Source: Parcubacteria group bacterium
GTDB taxonomy: Bacteria > Patescibacteriota > Minisyncoccia > Phycocordibacterales > Phycocordibacteraceae
Direction of reading: 5' to 3'
Length of the DNA: 36,640 nt
Assembly: GCA_028286545.1 (NCBI GenBank)
Contig: JAQBRJ010000021.1
Coordinates: 1-36,640, forward strand
Position 1 is the stretch's first letter. Every line of letters starts with the position of its first letter. Below are positions 6,933-14,759 of this stretch, in pieces. The notes below the pieces were generated by a model. It saw only the letters and a program-made list of their open reading frames with translations, did not search any database and was not told where the DNA came from. The translations under genes were made by a program, and so were the position numbers.

Positions 6933-9170
6933 CTATTCCATATACAATTTCTGCATCTTTTCGGCCACAATCTGCTTGAGAATCGGATGATTGTTGAGCT
7001 CGGGATCGCTTTCAACGAGTTTTCCCGCTTCAGTACGAGCTGCCTCCACCAATCTCATGTTCTTTATGGCTTCCATGGCAATGTCGGAGACACCCCATTG
7101 GCGATTGCCCGCAAGCTCTCCTGCGCCACGGAGTGCGAGGTCATATTCTGCAAGCTCGAAGCCGTCTTTTGCTGTCGTGAGCGCTTTGAGGCGGTCTTTT
7201 GTTGCAGGGCCATATGACTCAGGAAGCACGAAGCAATACGCTTGGTTGTTTGAACGGATAACACGTCCACGGAGCTGATGGAGTTGCGAGAGACCGAAGC
7301 GTTCAGCGCCTTCAATGAGGATGACGGTGGCATTTGGTACGTTCACACCCACCTCAACCACCGACGTTGCTACCAGGATGTCGACAGAGCCTTTTTCAAA
7401 AAGCTGCATACTCTTTTCTTTTTCAGCAGGTGTCATCTTGCTGTGCAATATGCCAATAGTTGCTTCGCGGAAGACCTCCCGCTTCAATCGTTCCGCTTCC
7501 GCTTTCACCGACTTCGCCTGCACCGCCAATTCTTTCGTTGGATCGGGTTCATTAATACGCGGGCATATTACGTACGCTTGGCGTCCTTCGGCGAGTTCTT
7601 TGCGCACGCGCTCATACCCAAGCTGACGTTTCTCGGGACCAAGCACTTCGGTGATGATGGGCTTGCGACCGACTGGCATTTGATCGAGCAATGAAAGATC
7701 GAGGTCGCCATATAAAGTAAGTGCGAGGGTGCGGGGAATAGGGGTCGCGGTCATTGAGAGCAGGTGCGGAGAGATCGTACCCTTCTTCGTGAGCTTCTGA
7801 CGATGCGCCTTACCAAAGCGATGTTGCTCGTCGATGATTGCGTATGCAAGATTCTGGAACTCGAGTGATTTATATACCAGTGCGTGGGTGCCAATAACAA
7901 TCGGTATCTCGCCAGCGGCAACCCACTTCGCAAACTGTGCGCGTGATACTTTTGCAGATTCTTCGTACGGAACTTTGGAAGGGAACTTACGACACTCGCT
8001 ACCCGTAATGAGTCCGATTGGAATCGGATGGTCTTTGAAATACGAAACAAACGTAGAGAAATGCTGCTTTGCGAGGATTTCTGTAGGGCACATATAGGCA
8101 ACTTGGAGCGTACCGCTTTTGCGGCCAGGTGGGCGTGACGTAGCGACCATGTAGGCGGTTGCGGCAGCAACCGCCGTCTTCCCGCTGCCCACATCACCCT
8201 CAAGCAATCTGCGCATAGGATGTGCCAGTTCAAAATCAGCAACAATACTTTCAATCGTTCGTGTCTGGGCTTCGGTTGGTGGGAAGGGAAATGATTTTAC
8301 AAAGGCTGCTAGAGTCTTTCGATCGACGGCCACTGGCAACGCTTTCTCTCGCACGGCATTCATCTTCTCTTGCTTCAGTGCGAGCTGTATTGAAAATACT
8401 TCCTCAAAAGCAAAGCGTTTGCGGGCTGCATCGGCATCGGTCTTTTTGCGCGGGGCATGAATCCACACCAGTGCCGTCGCAAGCGACGGCAGATTGTATC
8501 GCTCCAAAATCTCAGCTGGTATTGGGTCAGGTAATGTTTCGTGTACGTGCGATTCAAATATCTTCTTAACTGCATGCAAAAACCATAGTGACGACACGCC
8601 GCGACTCTCGGGATATATCGCATACAAAGCATCTTCAATGATAGACGTCGCTGTTTCACTCTTGGTAAACAGCGTGTCATGCACGTCTTCAGGGTTTACG
8701 GGCGACTTATCAATCTCTGGATTAGCCAAGTACATTTTCTCGGCAGTACCCGCAATCTTCCCGCTCGCTTTTACGACCATGCCGTCCGCAACCATCTTCG
8801 CCATGTATGGCTGTGAGAACCACATTAGCTTTATTCGTCCGCTCGCGTCTTCGAGCCACGCTTCGGCCATTGGTCTGCGACTTTTCCATGCTTTGCGTGT
8901 CTCAGGCTTACGGATAGTTCCATAGAGCGTGACTTCGCTACCTGGCTGTACGGCTGCGACCGTACCTGTGGGACCCGCTGCTTCGTAGCGAGCGGGGAAG
9001 TGATACAGGAGATCACGAATCGTCGCGATGCCGAGTCGCTTCAGTGCGCTCTTTTGATCGGCACGAAGCCGCGTGAAATGCATGGTCAGCAAATCACCTT
9101 CCTTCATGCCCGTTACACTTTTCTTTTCGACAGTTCCTTCAGCCATTACCTCCAGTATACCGGTTCGCAT
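6933..9170 (-). CDS. recG: ATP-dependent DNA helicase RecG
   Basis: RecG reverses stalled replication forks and migrates branched DNA. The N-terminal wedge domain with its OB fold lies around residues 30-210 (starting at LRADQKSALKRLGIATIRDLLYHFPARYE). The helicase core has a Q-motif-like FPPTEAQTRTI, Walker A GDVGSGKT (325-332), the RecG box DEQHRFG, the SMTATPIPRT motif, and near the C-terminus GAERFGLSQLHQLRGRVIRS followed by the RAGELAGNRQWG-type TRG signature. At 745 residues it is somewhat longer than the E. coli enzyme (693). The start at 9170 has GAGGAG 9 bases upstream; ATGs at codons 9, 22 and 30 are alternatives, and the family homology begins only near codon 30. Confidence 0.95.
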   Translation of the reverse strand: MRTGILEVMAEGTVEKKSVTGMKEGDLLTMHFTRLRADQKSALKRLGIATIRDLLYHFPARYEAAGPTGTVAAVQPGSEVTLYGTIRKPETRKAWKSRRPMAEAWLEDASGRIKLMWFSQPYMAKMVADGMVVKASGKIAGTAEKMYLANPEIDKSPVNPEDVHDTLFTKSETATSIIEDALYAIYPESRGVSSLWFLHAVKKIFESHVHETLPDPIPAEILERYNLPSLATALVWIHAPRKKTDADAARKRFAFEEVFSIQLALKQEKMNAVREKALPVAVDRKTLAAFVKSFPFPPTEAQTRTIESIVADFELAHPMRRLLEGDVGSGKTAVAAATAYMVATSRPPGRKSGTLQVAYMCPTEILAKQHFSTFVSYFKDHPIPIGLITGSECRKFPSKVPYEESAKVSRAQFAKWVAAGEIPIVIGTHALVYKSLEFQNLAYAIIDEQHRFGKAHRQKLTKKGTISPHLLSMTATPIPRTLALTLYGDLDLSLLDQMPVGRKPIITEVLGPEKRQLGYERVRKELAEGRQAYVICPRINEPDPTKELAVQAKSVKAEAERLKREVFREATIGILHSKMTPAEKEKSMQLFEKGSVDILVATSVVEVGVNVPNATVILIEGAERFGLSQLHQLRGRVIRSNNQAYCFVLPESYGPATKDRLKALTTAKDGFELAEYDLALRGAGELAGNRQWGVSDIAMEAIKNMRLVEAARTEAGKLVESDPELNNHPILKQIVAEKMQKLYME

Positions 9171-9208
9171 TCCAGCGCGCTCCTCATATTTATTTCATAT
9201 TTTCCCGC

Positions 9209-9214
9209 TATACT
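9209..9214 (+). promoter_or_regulatory. -10 box of the amidase gene
   Basis: TATACT ends 9 bases before the ATG at 9224. The gap AAGGAAAGC could also act as a short Shine-Dalgarno, so a leaderless or nearly leaderless message is possible. Confidence 0.45.
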
Positions 9215-9223
9215 AAGGAAAGC

Positions 9224-10771
9224 ATGAAGCGTACTTCTATTCTTTTAATTCTTATAGTCGCGATAGTAAGTACGGCATTATCAGCAGTCTTTTTCTTCTC
9301 CAAGCCCTCCTTTGCATCGTCCTCAACTCCTACCCGAACAGTAGCGGAACTTCAGCAGAAATATGCCGCAACCGCAGTAAACGGACAGAAAGTTCGTATT
9401 CTTATCGTTCCCGGCCATGAGCCTAACTTCGGCGGTGCAGAATACCAGGGTATATACGAGCGCGAGATTACGGTGCAAATTGCAGATCAGCTCGCCACGT
9501 ACTTAGGACAGAATCCAAAGCTTCAAGTCATTGTTGCGCGCTCAAACACCGGATGGAACTTAGACCTCACCAACTATTTCTTCAATGATTGGGTAGACAT
9601 ACAAAGTTTTGTTGAAGCCAAAAAGCAGGCAATGCAGAACAGCATCATGAATGGTTCGGTGCAGCAACGAAGTATCGACGACCAAGTCGATCATTCTGCT
9701 GCACCAACGGACGTTGCTCTTCGTCTCTATGGCATAAATAAATGGGCAGACGAAAACAATATTGATCTTGTTATTCATCTCCATATAAATGACACGACTG
9801 ATCACGGACCGGATAGTCCAAGTGCTAATTCTGGTTTTGCGGTGTACGTTCCGGACTCTCAATATGGAAATGCATCCACATCACTGCCGATAGGGAAGGC
9901 GATTGCTGCACGCTTAGCTGCTATGAATGCGACCTCGTCGCTGCCGGTAGAGAATAAAGGTGTCGTCCCCGACCAAGACCTTATTGCTATTGGTGCATAC
10001 GATACCCTCAGTGTGCCGAGCGTTTTGATTGAATACTCATATATAACCGAACCAAAGCTCACGCATACAGAAGTATTGGCTACGGTTGCGAAGGATTTTG
10101 CATACGAAACCTATCTTGGGGTGCAGGATTTTTTCAAAGACTCAGTCAGGACTGCGTACCCAACAGCGTCGCTACCATTTGTCTTTACCGGCACATCAAC
10201 CATGGGAAGTTCAAGCCCGGCCGCATATTCGCTTCAAACAGGGCTGCACATCCTTGGCTTCTATCCAACAGCAAGCAGCACTCTCTCAGCGGCGCTTGCA
10301 CAAGTAACGAACAACTCATCCTCAACTCCTACACTCTTTAATCTGTGTGGAATCTCCGGACTCATGGACGGCTGCACGGTAGACGCGATAAATGCTTTCC
10401 AGAAGAGTCATGGCTGGAAACCGACAGGGAAGCTTGGGCCACAAACCATAGCTGCATTGAACGCGCGCTTTAGTAAGGTACCTACAATACCCGCGACGAA
10501 TACATCAACGGCATGCGATGTGCCAACGAGCAGTCTTTCACTAAACACGAAAGATTCAAATACAAAAGGTGACGTCTCACGTTTACAGCGACTGCTCGCA
10601 ACTGATTCAAAGATATATCCAGAAAAACTTGTAACGGGAACGTTCGGTCCTGCCACACAGAAAGCCGTACAGCGTTTCCAAACAGCAAACAAAATTGCAA
10701 CTCCAGGAACGGCTGCGTTTGGTCTCGTGGGCCCGAAGACATTGGCTGCGTTACAGGTGCTTTGCAAATAA
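9224..10771 (+). CDS. N-acetylmuramoyl-L-alanine amidase with peptidoglycan-binding domains
   Basis: Secreted or anchored cell-wall hydrolase that cuts between MurNAc and the stem peptide. The 515 residues show a signal peptide or anchor (1-31), an Amidase_3-like domain (about 57-300) with zinc-binding candidates in IVPGHEPNFGG, the E of YEREIT, HLHIND, and the catalytic glutamate in VLIEYSYITEP. Two putative peptidoglycan-binding type 1 repeats follow (about 335-415, with DAINAFQKSHGWKPTGKLGPQT, and about 445-514, with KAVQRFQTANKI and GLVGPKTLAALQ). The insert around 100-160 between the motifs is longer than in minimal amidases. Divergent from recG with a 53-base gap. The next gene on the other strand ends 2 bases after this stop. 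Confidence 0.9.
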   Translation: MKRTSILLILIVAIVSTALSAVFFFSKPSFASSSTPTRTVAELQQKYAATAVNGQKVRILIVPGHEPNFGGAEYQGIYEREITVQIADQLATYLGQNPKLQVIVARSNTGWNLDLTNYFFNDWVDIQSFVEAKKQAMQNSIMNGSVQQRSIDDQVDHSAAPTDVALRLYGINKWADENNIDLVIHLHINDTTDHGPDSPSANSGFAVYVPDSQYGNASTSLPIGKAIAARLAAMNATSSLPVENKGVVPDQDLIAIGAYDTLSVPSVLIEYSYITEPKLTHTEVLATVAKDFAYETYLGVQDFFKDSVRTAYPTASLPFVFTGTSTMGSSSPAAYSLQTGLHILGFYPTASSTLSAALAQVTNNSSSTPTLFNLCGISGLMDGCTVDAINAFQKSHGWKPTGKLGPQTIAALNARFSKVPTIPATNTSTACDVPTSSLSLNTKDSNTKGDVSRLQRLLATDSKIYPEKLVTGTFGPATQKAVQRFQTANKIATPGTAAFGLVGPKTLAALQVLCK

Positions 10772-10773
10772 CA

Positions 10774-11073
10774 CTACTGCAGACTAACCAGCGCCAACAC
10801 CGCCACAGTTATCGCACCAAATATTCCAATGGTCTTGAGAAAATAGGAGACAGCCGCTGCTTTCTTGCCTTCTATGAGTCTCACCAACGGTTGATAGAAA
10901 AACAGAAAAGCCATGATTGCGGCAGAACATACAAACAAGGAGATGAATCCCAGGCTATCAAGCAGGGTGTCTGGCGTGTCGTGACGAAGAGATTCAATAA
11001 AATGCATAAAGAGCGCTACGGCACCAATATAGGCAACCGCGGCGAGTGCATTGATAAAAGGATTCCACTTCAT
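10774..11073 (-). CDS. small membrane protein, three predicted helices
   Basis: The 99-residue product has hydrophobic segments at about residues 8-26, 39-62 and 78-97, separated by short polar loops (HFIESLRHDTPDT; LVRLIEGKKAAA). I do not recognise a family. It ends 2 bases from the convergent amidase stop, with no terminator in between. A TATACT box ends 6 bases before its ATG and there is no Shine-Dalgarno. It is divergent from the NUDIX gene at 11132. Confidence 0.75.
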   Translation of the reverse strand: MKWNPFINALAAVAYIGAVALFMHFIESLRHDTPDTLLDSLGFISLFVCSAAIMAFLFFYQPLVRLIEGKKAAAVSYFLKTIGIFGAITVAVLALVSLQ

Positions 11074-11079
11074 ATATCT

Positions 11080-11123
11080 AGTATAACGTCGCGACGTATG
11101 TCTTGGTTACATCCTGATATAGT
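11080..11123. promoter_or_regulatory. divergent -10 boxes flanking a 12-bp palindrome
   Basis: Minus-strand TATACT (11085-11080) ends 6 bases from the membrane-protein ATG, and plus-strand TATAGT (11118-11123) ends 8 bases from the NUDIX ATG. The perfect palindrome ACGTCGCGACGT (11086-11097) directly abuts the minus -10 box, the position of a repressor operator. Function of the palindrome is inferred from place and symmetry only. Confidence 0.45.
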
Positions 11124-11131
11124 TCAACTAT

Positions 11132-11605
11132 ATGAAGGTATTCACGCTCTGCATGGTCTGCAAAGACGGCAAGATACTGCTGGGCATGAAGAAGATACGT
11201 TTCGGGGCAGGGATGTGGAATGGCTTTGGAGGAAAGGTAGAAGAGGGTGAAAGCCTCGAAAGCGCAGCTTATCGGGAGCTAGAAGAGGAAGCGGGAATCG
11301 TGGCGCTCAATATGCAGAAAATGGGTGTGCTCAATCTTTCGTTCAATGAAGATCCAGCACAGCTCGAAGTTCATGTATTCAAGACCACTGAATTCATGGG
11401 AGAGATTATTGAAAGTAATGAAATGAAGTCCCAGTGGTTTGATTTCGATGAAATCCCCTATGAAAAAATGTGGACGGACGACGAGCAATGGCTCCCGCTT
11501 TTGCTTGCCGGCACGCAGTTTGAAGGAACGTTCCATTTTGATCGGCCCTCAACTCCCGAATATTCAGCGAAAATACTTACGCAGGAACTACGGCTAATAG
11601 GCTAG
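11132..11605 (+). CDS. NUDIX hydrolase, MTH1-like (8-oxo-dGTP diphosphatase type)
   Basis: The 157 residues contain a perfect NUDIX box, GKVEEGE followed by seven residues and RELEEEAGI (about residues 34-56), which binds the catalytic metal. Outside the box the match to mammalian MTH1/NUDT1 is striking: LLGMKKIRFGAGMWNGFGG before the box, then a VHVFKTTEF stretch, ESNEMKSQWFDFDEIPYEKMW and DDEQWLPLLL. In MTH1 the N-terminal Lys/Asn region and the WPDD stretch line the base pocket, so hydrolysis of oxidised purine dNTPs is a reasonable expectation. Expressed from a TATAGT box 8 bases upstream, and followed after 8 bases by a second NUDIX gene. Confidence 0.88.
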   Translation: MKVFTLCMVCKDGKILLGMKKIRFGAGMWNGFGGKVEEGESLESAAYRELEEEAGIVALNMQKMGVLNLSFNEDPAQLEVHVFKTTEFMGEIIESNEMKSQWFDFDEIPYEKMWTDDEQWLPLLLAGTQFEGTFHFDRPSTPEYSAKILTQELRLIG

Positions 11606-11613
11606 AATAAGGC

Positions 11614-12048
11614 ATGGAAAAATTTACGTATTTAGTAGTCGTCAATATTATTTTAATTAAAGACGACAAGGTTCTGCTAGCACGTCGTTTTAATACAGGA
11701 TATTTTGATGGTGATTACGAGATGCCTTCAGGGCATATGGATGGTCACGAAACCGTTCGAGCAGCTGCAGTTCGCGAAGCGTTAGAAGAGACAGGGGTAA
11801 CTATTAAAGAAGAAGATTTGGAGGTTGCGCATGTAATGCATCGCTTTGGAGAAAAATATGAACGTATAGAGTTCTTCCTGACTGCCTCTGAATGGGAAGG
11901 AGAACCAGCAGTCATGGAATCTGAAGAATGCGATGATCTGCAATGGTTTGCACTTGATGAACTACCGTCAAATATGATTCCAAAGTCTAAGGCGGGGCTC
12001 CAGTACGCACTCGCTGGAGAAGCTTTCTCAGAGTTCGATGAGAAATAA
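11614..12048 (+). CDS. NUDIX hydrolase
   Basis: A 144-residue single-domain NUDIX protein. The box is GHMDGHE, seven residues, REALEETGV (about residues 40-62). A bulky LLARRFNTGYFDGDYEMPSG stretch leads into it. The substrate cannot be told from sequence; relatives with DGDYEMPSGH are often annotated as general nucleoside diphosphate hydrolases. It begins 8 bases after the MTH1-like gene and ends 5 bases before the epimerase gene, so the three probably form one operon. A TAGAAT box overlaps the previous stop and ends 5 bases before the ATG, so an internal start is possible. Confidence 0.88.
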   Translation: MEKFTYLVVVNIILIKDDKVLLARRFNTGYFDGDYEMPSGHMDGHETVRAAAVREALEETGVTIKEEDLEVAHVMHRFGEKYERIEFFLTASEWEGEPAVMESEECDDLQWFALDELPSNMIPKSKAGLQYALAGEAFSEFDEK

Positions 12049-12053
12049 GTTTC

Positions 12054-12890
12054 ATGAAGAATTTTCTGGTTACCGGCGGCGAAGGATTCATTGGCTCACG
12101 AATTGTTGGGCTAACGGAAGCTCAATCATATGATTTAAAATCGGGAAGCGATATTTTAGATACGCAGAAGCTCACGGATGCTTGTGAAAATATGGAGGGA
12201 ATATTTCACTGTGCAGCAAAGATAAGCGTTCCTGAAAGTATTAAGAAGCCTGATGAGTATCAGCTTCATAACGTGGAAGGAACTAAGAGCGTTATCGAGG
12301 TAGCAGAGAATGGCAGAAATAAGATTGTTTTCTCGAGTAGTGCTGCAGTGTACGGAGAATCAGATCACGAAGCCAAAGAGACGGATTCCTTGCATCCGAT
12401 GTCGCCCTACGCGCAGAACAAGGCAGACGGAGAAATGTTGCTCAAGGACTCAAACGTGCCGAACGTAATACTTCGGTACTTTAATGTATATGGTCCAGGG
12501 CAATCAGCAGCATATGCCGGAGTGATAACTGCGTTTATATCAGCAGCGCTCAAGAATGAAGATCTGGTTTTGTTTGGTGATGGCGAGCAAGTGCGTGACT
12601 TTGTGTATGTTGATGACGTGGCTCGTGCAAATATCGCTGCAATGGAGTCAGATATTGGCGGGGCAGAGGTCTTCAATATTGGAAGTGGCACCAAGACGTC
12701 GATTACGGAACTAGCTCAGGAAATCATTACACTCACGGGCTCATCTTCGAATATTCGACATGAGGCACCTCGGCTAGGAGATATTGTGTATTCGCAGGCT
12801 GATGTCTCAAAAGCGAGTAAATTGTTGGGCTGGAGAGCAGAAGTGTCTTTGGAAAATGGCTTGCGAAAGACGATAGCGTCCTTTATATAG
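12054..12890 (+). CDS. NAD-dependent epimerase/dehydratase (UDP-glucose 4-epimerase-like)
   Basis: Extended short-chain dehydrogenase acting on a nucleotide sugar. The Rossmann motif TGGEGFIGS is at residues 7-15, SSSAAVYGE supplies the catalytic Ser near residue 97, and YAQNK gives the Tyr-Lys pair near residue 120. RYFNVYGPGQ and VRDFVYVDDVARA are typical of the GalE/RmlB-like branch. At 278 residues it is shorter than GalE (about 330), with reduced loops. The exact sugar is not decidable. It closes the NUDIX operon, 5 bases after the previous stop. Confidence 0.88.
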   Translation: MKNFLVTGGEGFIGSRIVGLTEAQSYDLKSGSDILDTQKLTDACENMEGIFHCAAKISVPESIKKPDEYQLHNVEGTKSVIEVAENGRNKIVFSSSAAVYGESDHEAKETDSLHPMSPYAQNKADGEMLLKDSNVPNVILRYFNVYGPGQSAAYAGVITAFISAALKNEDLVLFGDGEQVRDFVYVDDVARANIAAMESDIGGAEVFNIGSGTKTSITELAQEIITLTGSSSNIRHEAPRLGDIVYSQADVSKASKLLGWRAEVSLENGLRKTIASFI

Positions 12891-12908
12891 GGGTTATCCC
12901 CACAGGGC

Positions 12909-12937
12909 TTGCAAATTGCAATAGATAGTGGTATTGT
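12909..12937 (+). promoter_or_regulatory. promoter of the putative small RNA
   Basis: TTGCAA (12909-12914), a 17-base spacer and TATTGT (12932-12937) form a good sigma-70-like pair. The expected start, near 12944, falls just before the left arm of the long helix. It lies 19 bases after the epimerase stop. Confidence 0.6.
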
Positions 12938-12943
12938 ATCGAT

Positions 12944-13077
12944 ACGTTCATGAGACAAGCTTTTTACGGCTTACTCACTTTTGGTGCTCACGTGCTGAAG
13001 GTATTTTTACAACTAGGCCGTAAAAAATTCGTTTCATGAACTGAAAGAACCGCCCGTAAGGGCGGTTCTTTCTTTGT
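12944..13077 (+). ncRNA. putative structured small RNA
   Basis: The plus strand folds on paper into one long arm. GTTCATGAGAC (12946-12956) pairs with GTTTCATGAAC (13031-13041) with one GU pair. A symmetric 4x4 internal loop follows, then TTTTTACGGC (12961-12970) pairs with GCCGTAAAAA (13017-13026). A bubble of 6 and 14 bases then opens, capped by ACTTTTGGTGC (12977-12987) with GTGCTGAAGGT (12992-13002), 11 pairs including five GU, loop TCAC. A terminator hairpin and U-tract follow at once. The GU pairs favour RNA over a DNA palindrome, and on the other strand they become A-C mismatches. The layout (closing stem, bubble, apical hairpin) recalls 6S RNA but is far shorter, and I recognise no known family. 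The same DNA could encode a 29-residue peptide (12950-13039), which I consider less likely. Confidence 0.55.
13043..13077 (+). terminator. intrinsic terminator of the putative small RNA
   Basis: The arms GAAAGAACCGCCC (13043-13055) and GGGCGGTTCTTTC (13060-13072) form a 13-bp stem with loop GTAA, followed by TTTGT. It starts 2 bases after the RNA's closing helix. As it sits 44 bases before the malic enzyme start, an attenuator role in that gene's leader is an alternative. Confidence 0.88.
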
Positions 13078-13105
13078 ACACAGGTCAACTCTGCAGGCAC
13101 AGGCG

Positions 13106-13111
13106 TATACT
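13106..13111 (+). promoter_or_regulatory. -10 box of the malic enzyme gene
   Basis: TATACT ends 9 bases before the ATG at 13121; no Shine-Dalgarno is present. This supports an independent start for the malic enzyme, downstream of the terminator. Confidence 0.45.
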
Positions 13112-13120
13112 GAACTTCTT

Positions 13121-14257
13121 ATGGACGCTAAATCAAAGAAGATACTCGCAGCATTTAAAAAGGCAGGCGCGCGCATCGAGACTAGAAGCCGCGTGAAGCT
13201 CAAGACAAAAGAAGACCTGGCTCTTTTCTATACTCCTGGCGTTGGCGTTGCTTCAACCTATCTTGCAGAGCACCCCGAGAAAGCGCGTGAGCTTTCTGTA
13301 AAGCGAAACTCAGTGGCAGTAGTTTCTGATGGTTCAGCAGTACTTGGTCTTGGAAATATTGGTCCGTACGGCGCACTTCCTGTTATGGAAGGGAAGGCAC
13401 TTATTTTCCGCGAGATGGCGGGTGTCGATGCGTGGCCTTTGGTGCTCGATACGCATGACCCAGATGAAATCGTGCGCACGGTGCTTGCTGTCGCACCTAA
13501 CTTTGGTGGTATCAATCTCGAGGATATAAAAGCTCCGGAGTGTTTTGATATCGAACGACGACTCATCGAAGCCCTCGACATTCCTGTTATGCATGATGAT
13601 CAACATGGCACGGCCATTGTTGCGCTCGCAGGACTCATCAATGCTGCGAAAGTCGTGAAGAAGAATATGAAGAAGTTGCGCGTAGTGATTTCTGGCGCAG
13701 GCGCAGCAGGCACTGCCGTTGCAAAACTCTTGGTAGTGTCTGGCGTTACGGACGTTGTTGTTTTGGATCGTGGCGGCGCTATCTTTGACGGCAGACCGGA
13801 CCTGAATCATCACAAACAAGAACTTGCGGTGCGTACTAATCCTCGCAAGGCGAGTGGAAGCCTTAAAGAAGTGCTCGCAGCAGCTGATGTGTTTATTGGA
13901 GTTTCAGGACCGAATCTCCTTACGCGCGAAGATATTCGTACGATGAATACTGGCGCAATCGTCTTTGCGCTCTCTAATCCTGTCCCGGAAATACTTCCTG
14001 ACGAGGCGAAGGCAGGAGGCGCTGCAGTGACAGCAACAGGTCGTTCTGACTTTGCTAACCAGATTAATAATGCACTCGTGTTTCCAGGTATATTCCGTGG
14101 TGCGCTTGATAAGGGTGTGCGAGCGATTACCGAAGAAACAAAAGTACGAGCAGCCAAGGCACTCGCTGCGCTCGTGCCCGCACCCACGGCAGGCAAACTT
14201 CTTCCTGATATCTTCGATAAGCGGGTCGTTCCAACGGTTGCAAAAGCCGTTCGGTAA
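13121..14257 (+). CDS. malic enzyme (NAD(P)-dependent malate dehydrogenase, decarboxylating)
   Basis: Converts malate to pyruvate and CO2 with reduction of NAD(P). At 378 residues it belongs to the short bacterial form. The N-terminal domain carries FYTPGVGVAS with the catalytic tyrosine, SDGSAVLGLGNIGP and the catalytic-lysine segment MEGKALIFREMAGVDAWPL. The metal-binding acidic residues lie in GGINLEDIKAPECFDIERRL, followed by DDQHGTAIVALAGL. The dinucleotide domain has ISGAGAAGTAVAKLL (about 189-203), and SNPVPEI plus GRSDFANQINNALVFPGIFRGAL complete the signature. NAD versus NADP preference is not clear from sequence. The gene appears to have its own -10 box. It offers a fermentative or anaplerotic step in an otherwise sparse metabolism. 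Confidence 0.95.
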   Translation: MDAKSKKILAAFKKAGARIETRSRVKLKTKEDLALFYTPGVGVASTYLAEHPEKARELSVKRNSVAVVSDGSAVLGLGNIGPYGALPVMEGKALIFREMAGVDAWPLVLDTHDPDEIVRTVLAVAPNFGGINLEDIKAPECFDIERRLIEALDIPVMHDDQHGTAIVALAGLINAAKVVKKNMKKLRVVISGAGAAGTAVAKLLVVSGVTDVVVLDRGGAIFDGRPDLNHHKQELAVRTNPRKASGSLKEVLAAADVFIGVSGPNLLTREDIRTMNTGAIVFALSNPVPEILPDEAKAGGAAVTATGRSDFANQINNALVFPGIFRGALDKGVRAITEETKVRAAKALAALVPAPTAGKLLPDIFDKRVVPTVAKAVR

Positions 14258-14274
14258 TCTAATACACCAGAGCA

Positions 14275-14721
14275 ATGAATCTTCCAAGTCACCGGGACCC
14301 CAAAAAGGTCTATCACGACCCCTACCATTTTTGCATAACGTTCCCAGACCGTATCTATCCCTTTGCTTCCCTTATTGAAGGGAAGAAAGTGCGATGGCGA
14401 CGTTCGTATGAGCATCGCTTAGCAGAGATTCAAAGCAAACTTGGCGATGGGCACTATGGGCTTAAACTCACCACCTATCGTGAAGTCTGCCATGTGCTGG
14501 GTAGTGGTCTGTTCATTGCGACCGCGACCCTTATCTCTCACACGCTATGGGGAAGCGATGTTGCGTTGCCGGTTTTGTTCTTGGCCGCGATGCTCGCTAT
14601 TACGTTCCAAGAGTTTTATTTGCAGCCGCGCACCTACAACCAACGCTTTGGAAAGAGTGTCGTTGACTGGATAAGCTGGGTGGTTCCGCTGGGAGTGTAT
14701 TTGTTTGTGTATATTTTCTAA
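14275..14721 (+). CDS. hypothetical membrane protein
   Basis: I do not recognise a family. The 148 residues have a polar, aromatic N-terminal half (HRDPKKVYHDPYHFCITFPDRIYPF), probably cytoplasmic, then three hydrophobic segments at about 76-92, 96-112 and 129-147. It starts 17 bases after the malic enzyme stop and is closed by a strong terminator that begins at its stop codon, so it is likely co-transcribed with the malic enzyme. No Shine-Dalgarno is evident. Confidence 0.75.
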   Translation: MNLPSHRDPKKVYHDPYHFCITFPDRIYPFASLIEGKKVRWRRSYEHRLAEIQSKLGDGHYGLKLTTYREVCHVLGSGLFIATATLISHTLWGSDVALPVLFLAAMLAITFQEFYLQPRTYNQRFGKSVVDWISWVVPLGVYLFVYIF

Positions 14722-14758
14722 AAGAAAACCGCCGACCTTTAGGTCGGCGGTTTTCTTT
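14721..14758. terminator. bidirectional intrinsic terminator
   Basis: AAAGAAAACCGCCGACCT (14721-14738) and AGGTCGGCGGTTTTCTTT (14741-14758) are perfect complements over 18 bp. A-rich and T-rich flanks on both sides let it work for the convergent genes ending at 14721 and 14760. Confidence 0.9.
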
Positions 14759-14759
14759 A

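Noticed and set aside
12946-13041. Miniature transposon (MITE) with terminal inverted repeats
   Set aside because: The inverted arms fit, but the inner wobble-rich hairpin, the promoter and the terminator favour an RNA gene, and no target-site duplication is evident.
12944-13077. Assignment as SRP RNA or tmRNA
   Set aside because: No GGAA-type SRP tetraloop, no tRNA-like ends and no tag reading frame were found.
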